A stretch of DNA of 11,048 nt, taken from contig DMBA01000197.1 of NCBI GenBank assembly GCA_003446315.1, positions 1-11,048 of the forward strand. The letters are read 5' to 3'. The notes beneath the pieces were generated by a model. That model saw only the letters and a list, made by a program, of their open reading frames with translations, was not told the DNA's origin and searched no databases. Made by a program: the position numbers and the translations under genes. This DNA is from Ruminococcus sp. Lineage in GTDB: Bacteria > Bacillota > Clostridia > Oscillospirales > Ruminococcaceae. This document shows, in pieces, positions 5,606 to 11,048 of this stretch (positions within the stretch are counted from its first letter, which is position 1; every line of letters begins with the position of its first letter).

Positions 5606-6139
5606 ATGTATCATTTCGGGAACCATCTTTTACGCGCAATGTTTTGGCTGTTTTTGTCGGAGATTTTATGTCTGATTCTTGCTTTTTCGCTTGCAATATT
5701 TCGTTCTGCTGCAATCTCACGCATATTCGGCTTGTTATTCGGGATCACAGCCCATATGCTGTTGATCGGCAACTGCGGCAGAGAAATCGCCGGTACGGAC
5801 GCAAAACGATACCGTACAGCGCAAAAGCCGGTTTCGTTCTGTCAGCCGCTGCTGCTGTCACTGTTCCTGATGCTGCCTTCATGCATCACATACGGGATCT
5901 TATGCCTGCATGCGGACAGTATCCTGTGTTTGAATATTTTTCCGCTGCTGAATGCGCCGTTTATCCAGCTTTACCGCCTTTTGATCGGGAACAAAGAGCC
6001 GTTTTCAGCGATCACACAGATCCGGCGTATCTTCATGGCTTTTCCGCCGCTGCTGACGGCGCTTTCTTTCCTGATCGGATATGAAATGCATTATTTGGCA
6101 GAAACAGCAAAGATTCAAACCAGCCGTTCCCGTAAATAA
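5606..6139 (+). CDS. Multispan membrane protein, unknown function
   Basis: 177 aa, ATG 5606 behind GGAGG four nt upstream; TAA stop at 6137-6139. Predicted membrane segments at about residues 11-31, 38-56, 81-102, 107-127 and 143-160, with a basic hydrophilic stretch between segments 2 and 3 (KRYRTAQKP, 67-75) and a basic C-terminal tail (SRSRK). No signature of a known transporter or enzyme. It is followed after 59 nt by the deacetylase gene on the same strand, so co-transcription is likely. Six cysteines are scattered without a metal-binding pattern. Confidence 0.75.
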   Translation: MYHFGNHLLRAMFWLFLSEILCLILAFSLAIFRSAAISRIFGLLFGITAHMLLIGNCGREIAGTDAKRYRTAQKPVSFCQPLLLSLFLMLPSCITYGILCLHADSILCLNIFPLLNAPFIQLYRLLIGNKEPFSAITQIRRIFMAFPPLLTALSFLIGYEMHYLAETAKIQTSRSRK

Positions 6140-6198
6140 TGCCGATAGATCGGTGCATGCTGTATATGCGGAGATGATCCGCAGGAAAGGAGCACAGC

Positions 6199-6924
6199 AT
6201 GAAACAATTGCGGAGAGCGATCTCATTTGCCGCAGCACTTTGTATGCTGATCCCGCTGTCTGTTTCTGCCGATGGATACGGGCAGGGAAAAGAAAAAGAT
6301 GAAAAAAACCGTCCGACCGGTGCAGTGACATTTCAGGATGCTTACGGGGAACTCGGTGCATATGCGCTTTCTGAGGATGAAAACAGGATCATTCTGACAT
6401 TCGATCAGGGATACGAAAACGGTTTTACAGACAGTATTCTGGATACGCTGAAAGAAAAGCACGCAACAGCGATCTTTTTTCTCACCGGTGATTATGCGGA
6501 AAAAGAACCGCAGCTTGTGCGGCGGATGATCGCAGAAGGGCATATGCTTGGTAATCACGGTATGACACATGCCGCTGTCCCGACACTCAGTGATGCAGCG
6601 CTGGAAGAAGAAGTGCTGAGCCTGCATCAATATGTGCAGGAACATTATCAATATGATATGCAGTATTTTCGGCCGCCATGCGGTGAATATGATGTGCGTG
6701 CACTGGCAAAGATCCAGTCACTCGGTTATAAGACTGTGTTCTGGAGTACAGCTTATGTCGATTGGGATACAGCAAACCAGCCGGATCCGGCAGAATCGCT
6801 GCAATTCCTGACAGAAGCCGCGCACGGAGGAGCCGTTTATCTGCTGCATTCCGTTTCGGAAACCAATGCGGCGATTCTTGGTGATCTGATCGACGCGCTT
6901 CGGCAACAAGGGTTCACTGTCTGA
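6199..6924 (+). CDS. PdaA-like polysaccharide (peptidoglycan) deacetylase
   Basis: 241 aa, ATG 6199 with AAAGGAG six nt upstream. Residues 1-24 form a signal peptide (basic start, hydrophobic core, SVSA end), so the enzyme is exported. The NodB fold follows: LTFDQGYENGFTD (66-78) is motif 1, with catalytic-base Asp69; GNHGMTH (118-124) gives metal-binding His120 and His124; FRPPCGEYD (157-165) is motif 3; FWSTAYVDWD (181-190) and LLHSVSETNA (215-224) give the late motifs with catalytic His217. The T-F-D-x-G-Y-E-N-G start and the F-W-S-x-A-x-V-D-W string resemble Bacillus PdaA, which deacetylates N-acetylmuramic acid on the way to muramic delta-lactam in spore cortex. Motif 3 has Cys161 where PdaA has Arg. 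NodB-family deacetylase is secure; the exact substrate is inference. Confidence 0.9.
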   Translation: MKQLRRAISFAAALCMLIPLSVSADGYGQGKEKDEKNRPTGAVTFQDAYGELGAYALSEDENRIILTFDQGYENGFTDSILDTLKEKHATAIFFLTGDYAEKEPQLVRRMIAEGHMLGNHGMTHAAVPTLSDAALEEEVLSLHQYVQEHYQYDMQYFRPPCGEYDVRALAKIQSLGYKTVFWSTAYVDWDTANQPDPAESLQFLTEAAHGGAVYLLHSVSETNAAILGDLIDALRQQGFTV

Positions 6925-6947
6925 ATGCAGCGCACAAACGCAAAACA

Positions 6948-6990
6948 GATCCCGAATGCAGGCGGATGGCTTGCGTTCGGGATCATTTTA
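6948..6990. terminator. Strong bidirectional rho-independent terminator
   Basis: GATCCCGAA (6948-6956) pairs perfectly with TTCGGGATC (6976-6984), and the stem can extend inward by GCA/TGC. ATTTTA follows on the plus strand, and on the minus strand the stem is followed by TGTTTTG. It lies between the convergent deacetylase gene and the membrane protein gene at 7000 and can serve both. Confidence 0.85.
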
Positions 6991-6999
6991 TATGTTCTT

Positions 7000-7467
7000 T
7001 CAGAATAATGTGCGCAAAAACTGTATGCCGAAAAACAGGAGAACAGCAAAGCAAACGGAAACCACTGAACCGATCGCAATGATAAACAAACTGTGTCTGT
7101 CATAAGCATTTGTGTTTTTTTCATTTTTGGAGATCAACAGCATATAGGATGTATTTTCTTTATAGATCCGGCTTCTGCCAAGCGTTTCGGCAGGAAACAA
7201 GCAGGTGTATTTGTTTCCGTCCACTTCATACACTGCGCGGTCATAGCGGCCTTCTTCATCGACATACCGAAAGATCCCGCTGACTTTTTTCCGAAACAGC
7301 AGGGAAATATCCGTAAAGAGAAAAAACGCAATGAACAGAATCGCTGTCAATGCAATCAAACCGACCAAAACGATCGCAAGAATTGACAGGATCGTTTCCA
7401 GCGGAATGCCGATCAACAGAAGCAGCGCAAGAATGATGACGATAGAAAGAACGATCTCCAGAATCAT
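7000..7467 (-). CDS. Small membrane protein with one soluble domain (DUF3592-like layout), unknown function
   Basis: 155 aa, ATG 7467 with AGAAAGGAG five nt upstream. Very hydrophobic N-terminus with two segments (about residues 3-20 and 26-52), a soluble part at 58-125 and a third membrane segment at about 127-149. The soluble part, SGIFRYVDEEGRYDRAVYEVDGNKYTC split across 63-89, has the alternating pattern of a small beta domain such as is seen in DUF3592 proteins (G-x-V ... Y-x-V-x-Y-x-x-x-G-x-x-Y); this is a weak similarity. It follows the histidine phosphatase gene by 15 nt and is surely its operon partner. Ends before the terminator at 6948-6990. Confidence 0.7.
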   Translation of the reverse strand: MILEIVLSIVIILALLLLIGIPLETILSILAIVLVGLIALTAILFIAFFLFTDISLLFRKKVSGIFRYVDEEGRYDRAVYEVDGNKYTCLFPAETLGRSRIYKENTSYMLLISKNEKNTNAYDRHSLFIIAIGSVVSVCFAVLLFFGIQFLRTLF

Positions 7468-7482
7468 AAAGACTCCTTTCTG

Positions 7483-8118
7483 TCAGAAGGTATCTGTTTC
7501 TTCCGGTAAAAAAGGTGTCAGTCCCAGCACCTCAAAAGCCTGTGACTGCTGCCACATCTGCGGATTGATCTGGATCTCGAACCCTTCTCCGGGCGCAGTC
7601 TGGATCTGTTTCGGATCAAGCTTCGGGATACCGAAGCAGGCAAGCGCATTTGCAATGACCCCGCCGTGTGTAATCAGCGCGACATGCTGAAAATCTTCCT
7701 GCATCATCTCCAGCAGGATCCGGTAAAAGCCCTGATAGCTGCGGATACAAAGCTCTGCAACGCTCTCACCTTCCGGCGGTTTTGCGTCCATGCCGCCCTT
7801 GATCCATGCACGGTATTCCGCATTCTGAATGAGATCCTCTGCGGTTTTTCCCTCAAATTTACCGAAATGCAATTCCCGGAATTCTTCTGCAATGACCATT
7901 TCCCGATCCGGAAACAGGATCTCTGCTGTTTCGGTACAGCGCTGAAGCGGACTGCTGTAAACCCGTTCGACACGCGGATAAACATAGCGGTCGAGTTTAT
8001 CATAAAGCTCATTTCTGCCGGCATCGTTCAGCGCATAATCCGTGGTACCGATATACATACCGCGGTCATTGGCATCCGTTCTGCCGTGCCGGTAAAGAGA
8101 AATATGGTAGTTTTTCAT
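7483..8118 (-). CDS. Histidine phosphatase family protein (phosphoglycerate mutase-like)
   Basis: 211 aa from ATG 8118 (AAAGGAA about 10 nt upstream; the ATG 10 codons earlier lacks a site). Branch-1 histidine phosphatase: LYRHGRTDAN (8-17) carries the phosphorylated His11 with Arg10; SSPLQR (55-60) supplies Arg60; FRELHFGKFEG (80-90) supplies the Glu82 acid; LITHGGVI (148-155) supplies His151. These are the full catalytic set. Length and motifs fit the GpmB/CobC/broad-specificity phosphatase group, which mostly dephosphorylate small phosphoesters rather than act as glycolytic mutases; the substrate cannot be read from the sequence. First gene of a two-gene operon, divergent from the XRE regulator. 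Confidence 0.9.
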   Translation of the reverse strand: MKNYHISLYRHGRTDANDRGMYIGTTDYALNDAGRNELYDKLDRYVYPRVERVYSSPLQRCTETAEILFPDREMVIAEEFRELHFGKFEGKTAEDLIQNAEYRAWIKGGMDAKPPEGESVAELCIRSYQGFYRILLEMMQEDFQHVALITHGGVIANALACFGIPKLDPKQIQTAPGEGFEIQINPQMWQQSQAFEVLGLTPFLPEETDTF

Positions 8119-8151
8119 AAGTATTGATTCCTTTCCGCCAAATAACAACGT

Positions 8152-8175
8152 ATTTTTGTCGTTTTCAACAAAAAT
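8152..8175. repeat. 8-bp inverted repeat between divergent genes (possible operator)
   Basis: ATTTTTGT (8152-8159) and ACAAAAAT (8168-8175) are exact reverse complements with an 8-nt spacer. The site lies in the 184-nt region between the phosphatase gene and the XRE-family regulator, upstream of the regulator's -35 and about 35 nt upstream of the phosphatase start. It could be an operator of the neighbouring XRE protein; AT-rich chance pairing is possible. Confidence 0.4.
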
Positions 8176-8214
8176 GATATGTAATTTTTGGCAGTAATTT
8201 TTTGTGGATAGGGC

Positions 8215-8243
8215 TTTACAAATTATACTATATGTTATATAAT
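8215..8243 (+). promoter_or_regulatory. Sigma-A promoter of the XRE-family regulator gene
   Basis: TTTACA (8215-8220), 17-nt AT-rich spacer, TATAAT (8238-8243). Transcription would start near 8250, leaving a leader of about 50 nt before the ATG at 8303. Confidence 0.8.
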
Positions 8244-8302
8244 TGTAGAGTATCGGTTTGCTGATTCAGCAGACAATCCATTTCAGAAGGGAGTATATTA
8301 CC

Positions 8303-9016
8303 ATGAATGAAGATTTTCCGCGCATTATAACGCTTCAGCGCAAAGAGCGCAAAATCAGTCAGAAAAAGGCTGCAACAGATCTTGGTATTTCACAGGCACT
8401 CCTTTCTCATTATGAGAAGGGAATCCGTGAATGCGGATTGGATTTTTTGGTGCGAATCGCGGATTATTACAATGTCTCCTGCGATTATCTGCTCGGCAGA
8501 ACCCCCGAACCGGGCGGGAAAACCCTGACTTTGGAAGAAATTCCGGATGATGACGGCAACAACGAGATGCCTTCCAATGAAGCGATCCGTTTTTACCGGA
8601 AGATCATCAATAATTCGATCAGCCTGCTGTTTTCTTTTTCACAGCGTGCCAATTCTGTCACATTGATTCGGGAAGTATCTTCTTATCTGATGCTTTCTGT
8701 GTATAAGCTCTTCCGTATTATTTACAATGCCTGCCCGCACAATGACCAAAAGCTGTTCCGTGTACCGAAAGTTGTCGCAAACGACAGCTCCAATGCGATC
8801 ATTTCGCTTGCGGAGTCGAACATCAAGGCAGCTTCCAGCGGCATTGCGCTCGGCACGAATGATGCAGTTGAGGATGCGGAAACGCTGTATGTCACAACGG
8901 CAACGCTTTCCAAGGATTTTGCAGAATATGCATCATCCCTGCTGAATCTCATCAAGATCAGTGAAGACAGCATTGCAAGGACCCGTGATACGCTGCAAAC
9001 GCAGCACAGACCCTGA
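8303..9016 (+). CDS. XRE-family transcriptional regulator with helical C-terminal domain
   Basis: 237 aa from ATG 8303, which has GAAGGGAG about nine nt upstream; the in-frame ATG at 8258 lies too near the transcript start and has no site. Residues 5-66 are a Cro/C1-type helix-turn-helix: ITLQRKERKISQKKAATDLG then ISQALLSHYEKGIRECGLDF, ending in the common IADYYNVSCDYLLGRT (52-67). Residues 68-92 are an acidic linker. Residues 93-237 are helical with no ligand-binding family I recognise; the stretch 160-225 is Ala/Ser-rich and may be a coiled-coil dimerisation region. A soluble DNA-binding regulator, with targets unknown; the inverted repeat at 8152-8175 next to its promoter is a candidate autoregulatory site. 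Ends 145 nt before rnfC. Confidence 0.85.
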   Translation: MNEDFPRIITLQRKERKISQKKAATDLGISQALLSHYEKGIRECGLDFLVRIADYYNVSCDYLLGRTPEPGGKTLTLEEIPDDDGNNEMPSNEAIRFYRKIINNSISLLFSFSQRANSVTLIREVSSYLMLSVYKLFRIIYNACPHNDQKLFRVPKVVANDSSNAIISLAESNIKAASSGIALGTNDAVEDAETLYVTTATLSKDFAEYASSLLNLIKISEDSIARTRDTLQTQHRP

Positions 9017-9020
9017 TGTT

Positions 9021-9049
9021 ATTATATCACATCACAACAGAAAAAGCAA
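9021..9049 (-). promoter_or_regulatory. Possible minus-strand promoter antisense to the XRE gene 3' end
   Basis: On the minus strand TTGCTT (9049-9044), a 17-nt spacer and TATAAT (9026-9021). The -10 is perfect, the -35 matches only three of six. It would transcribe into the end of the XRE gene in antisense. Could be chance in AT-rich intergenic DNA. Confidence 0.25.
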
Positions 9050-9161
9050 TGTTTTCTATTTGAAAAAGAATCGCTTTACAGATCAAGCCGAAAAGAGAAG
9101 GTTGACCGGCGGCTTCTGCTGACCGATCGAAAAGGTAGAAAAGGGAAGGAACTGCAATAGA

Positions 9162-10439
9162 ATGAAACGATTGAACGGCATTCGGCTGCCGCAGCATAAA
9201 CGGGCAGAAGATCAGCAGATCGTCAATTTGCCGCTGCCGGAACTTGTCCGCATCCCGATGCTGATGCATCAGGGAGCAGCTTGTGTACCGATTGTAAAAC
9301 CGGAAGAAAGCGTAAAGGTCGGACAGGTGATCGGACAGGCAGAACAGGAAGATGCCGTGCCGATTCATGCAAGCGTATCGGGAACGGTCACAGCAATTTC
9401 CGAATATGAGACCGGATCCGGCGAAAAAGTCCCGTGTATCGAGATCGTATCCGACGGTGAGCAGCTCATCGCAGATGACTGCGTTCAGCCGGAAGTGAAA
9501 AAGAAAGATGATCTCATTGCAGCGGTTAAAAGATCCGGCTGCGTCGGATTAAGCGGCGCGGGTGATCTGACCTATCAGAAACTCAGTACGACAGAGAAGA
9601 TCGACATGCTGATCCTGAACGGTGCGGAATGTGAGCCGTTTCTGACGAGTGACTGCCGTATGATGACAGAGTATGCGGATGATGTCATAAACGGTGCCTC
9701 ATTGATCCAGAAACTGCTGAAGATCAAAGAAGTCCGCATCGGCATACAGACCAGTCATCCGGCAATCGTCAAAGACTTCGCAGAACGCTGCAAAACGCTG
9801 AAAGGATTCCGGGTCTGTCCGCTTCCGCCGACATATCCGCAGGGCGCTGAAAAGGTCTTGATCTATCATTGCAGCGGGCGGGTGGTTCCGGAAGATCAGA
9901 AAGCGGAGCAGCTCGGCGTGATCGTATTAAATGTCAGTACCTGCGCATTTATCCATCAATATCTCCAGACCGGTATCCCCTTGGTGGAACGGATCGTGAC
10001 CGTTGACGGCAATGCAGTCCGGAAACCATGCAATGTGCGTGTTCCGGTCGGTACACCGGTTAAAAATCTGCTGGAATTTGCAGAGTGTGAGTTCAGCGGA
10101 TTGCAGGAAATTCTTTCCGGCGGTCTGATGATGGGAACATCGCTTTCCGATTTGCAGTCCCCTGTTTTGCGGCAGCAAAACGGCTTGCTTGCGATCCGGC
10201 GGAAAAAGATCCGTAAGCCGACTGCTTGTATTCGCTGCGGACGCTGCATGGAAGCCTGTCCGATGCAGCTCATGCCGATGGAACTGGAAAATGCTTATCG
10301 CTCTCAAAATATTGCCATGCTGCAAAAGTATCACATTTCGCTTTGCATGAATTGCGGTGCATGCTCTTTTGTATGCCCTGCACATCGTCCGCTTGCTGAA
10401 ACCAATCAGCTTGCGAAAGCACTTTTGCCGAAGGCGTGA
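9162..10439 (+). CDS. rnfC: RnfC, electron-input subunit of the Rnf ferredoxin:NAD+ oxidoreductase
   Basis: 425 aa, typical for Clostridia. RnfC is the peripheral NADH/FMN-side subunit of the membrane Rnf complex, which couples electron transfer between reduced ferredoxin and NAD+ to Na+ or H+ export. Seen here: an N-terminal lipoyl-like/barrel-sandwich part with VKVGQVIGQAE (51-61) and PIHASVSGTV (67-76); the NADH/FMN-binding core with GLSGAGDLTYQKL (129-141), NGAECEPFLTSD (153-164) and YPQGAEK (225-231); a SLBB-like part with GGLMMG (320-325); and two 4Fe-4S motifs, CIRCGRCMEACP (Cys356, 359, 362, 366) and CMNCGACSFVCP (Cys395, 398, 401, 405). The usual G-G-A-G-F-P-T loop is altered. Start ATG has AAGGA about 11 nt upstream. 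First gene of the rnf operon; no clear promoter seen in 9017-9161. Confidence 0.95.
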   Translation: MKRLNGIRLPQHKRAEDQQIVNLPLPELVRIPMLMHQGAACVPIVKPEESVKVGQVIGQAEQEDAVPIHASVSGTVTAISEYETGSGEKVPCIEIVSDGEQLIADDCVQPEVKKKDDLIAAVKRSGCVGLSGAGDLTYQKLSTTEKIDMLILNGAECEPFLTSDCRMMTEYADDVINGASLIQKLLKIKEVRIGIQTSHPAIVKDFAERCKTLKGFRVCPLPPTYPQGAEKVLIYHCSGRVVPEDQKAEQLGVIVLNVSTCAFIHQYLQTGIPLVERIVTVDGNAVRKPCNVRVPVGTPVKNLLEFAECEFSGLQEILSGGLMMGTSLSDLQSPVLRQQNGLLAIRRKKIRKPTACIRCGRCMEACPMQLMPMELENAYRSQNIAMLQKYHISLCMNCGACSFVCPAHRPLAETNQLAKALLPKA

Positions 10440-10445
10440 AAGGAG
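10439..10445 (+). promoter_or_regulatory. Ribosome binding site fixing the TTG start of rnfD
   Basis: AAAGGAG begins on the last base of the rnfC stop codon and sits five nt before TTG at 10451. No ATG exists in frame near the family N-terminus, so this site decides the non-ATG start and couples rnfD to rnfC translation. Confidence 0.8.
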
Positions 10446-10450
10446 ACATC

Positions 10451-11048
10451 TTGGACCAATTGCGAATCAGTGCGTCTCCGCACACGAAAACACGAATTTC
10501 ATCCACACAGATCATGCTTTGTGTGATTCTTGCGCTGCTGCCTGCCGCTGCTGCCGGCTGCATCCGTTTTGGCGTGCAGGCGCTTATATTGCTTGCGGTA
10601 ACAGTCGGAACAGCCGTGATATCCGAAGCGCTTTGGTGTCTGATCCTGCGCAAACAGCAAACAGTCACCGATTGCAGTGCAGTCATCACGGGTCTGCTGC
10701 TCGGAATGAGTCTGCCGCCTGCTTTCCCGATCGTGAAAGCGGCAATCGGCAGTTTTTTTGCTGTTATCATCGTCAAAATGTTATTCGGCGGGATCGGCAG
10801 AAATTTTGTCAATCCGGCTGCTACAGCCTATCTTTTCTTATTTGTTGTTTTTCATAAGGAAATGACCACATGGAGCACAACGGCTGATGCAGTTTCATCT
10901 GCAACACCGCTGTCCGCGGAACAGACCAATCTCTGGGATCTGTTTCTCGGCAGTACTGCCGGCTCGATTGGGGAAACATGTGCACTCGGCATTTTGCTCG
11001 GCTGGATTTTCCTCTGTATCTCTAAGGTCATCTCCCCTGCCCCTGCGC
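10451..11048 (+). CDS. rnfD: RnfD, FMN-carrying membrane subunit of the Rnf complex (5' part, cut by window end)
   Basis: 199 codons present; the frame is open to the window edge, so perhaps 110-150 residues are missing. TTG start, 11 nt after the rnfC stop. RnfD is an integral membrane subunit with covalent FMN on a threonine. Seen: SASPHTKTRISSTQIM (7-22), the family N-terminus; DCSAVITGLLLGMSLPPAFP (74-93); LFGGIGRNFVNPAATAYLF (111-129); DAVSSATPL (146-154), in which Thr152 aligns with the FMN-bearing Thr of S-G-A-T-P-L, with Ser in place of Gly; LWDLFLGSTAGSIGETCALG (161-180). Hydrophobic segments alternate throughout. Second gene of an rnf operon that presumably continues with rnfG, E, A and B outside the window. 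Confidence 0.92.
   Translation, partial: MDQLRISASPHTKTRISSTQIMLCVILALLPAAAAGCIRFGVQALILLAVTVGTAVISEALWCLILRKQQTVTDCSAVITGLLLGMSLPPAFPIVKAAIGSFFAVIIVKMLFGGIGRNFVNPAATAYLFLFVVFHKEMTTWSTTADAVSSATPLSAEQTNLWDLFLGSTAGSIGETCALGILLGWIFLCISKVISPAPA

Noticed and set aside
9085..9115. Weak dyad AAGCCG/CGGCTT in front of rnfC as a terminator or operator
   Set aside because: Only 6 bp around a 19-nt loop and no T tract.
1..11048. Mobile elements, phage genes, tRNA/rRNA genes, CRISPR repeats
   Set aside because: Scanned both strands by eye; no transposase or integrase frames, no regularly spaced repeats and no tRNA-like cloverleaf were recognised.

Overview
The window looks like chromosomal DNA of a strictly anaerobic Gram-positive Clostridia member, most likely Ruminococcus-like (Oscillospirales). 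The reasons are a genuine RnfC/RnfD pair, a MecA-family adaptor, a PdaA-like deacetylase, sigma-A promoters with 17-nt spacers, and very strong Shine-Dalgarno (SD) sites, often the extended form AGAAAGGAG. The genus is an inference; no rRNA is present. I see no tRNA, rRNA, CRISPR array, IS element or phage gene.

Layout. (1) 4-3455, minus strand: a tight four-gene operon read from 3455 downward. It encodes an RnfD-like, an RnfE-like and an RnfA-like membrane protein and then a membrane-anchored, Thr-rich-linker protein with a possible DUF4015/TIM-barrel domain. The three Rnf-like proteins keep family length and several family motifs but lack most residues that bind the redox cofactors. (2) 3510-4094, plus: a MecA-family adaptor, diverging from that operon. 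(3) 4068-4730, minus: ribulose-phosphate 3-epimerase, overlapping the mecA-like gene tail to tail. (4) 4731-5078: a 348-nt gap with no convincing gene. It holds the rpe promoter enclosed by 13-bp perfect inverted repeats (a candidate invertible promoter), a near-consensus plus-strand promoter, and two hairpins, the first followed by a short T-rich stretch (candidate small RNA). (5) 5079-5519, minus: a small helical, possibly ferritin-like protein. (6) 5606-6924, plus: a multispan membrane protein and a PdaA-like polysaccharide deacetylase, ending at a strong bidirectional terminator. (7) 7000-8118, minus: a histidine-phosphatase gene followed by a small membrane protein gene. (8) 8303-9016, plus: an XRE-family regulator. 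(9) 9162-11048, plus: canonical rnfC and the 5' part of rnfD, cut by the window end, so an rnfCDGEAB-type operon probably continues to the right.

How they fit together. The right-hand rnfCD belongs to the ion-pumping ferredoxin:NAD+ oxidoreductase. The left-hand D/E/A-like module appears to be a divergent paralogous set that has lost its FMN threonine and three of the four expected Fe-S cysteines. It may therefore not be a redox pump; its link with a surface-anchored carbohydrate-enzyme-like protein is the least explained feature here. The second main oddity is the inverted-repeat-flanked promoter in front of rpe.
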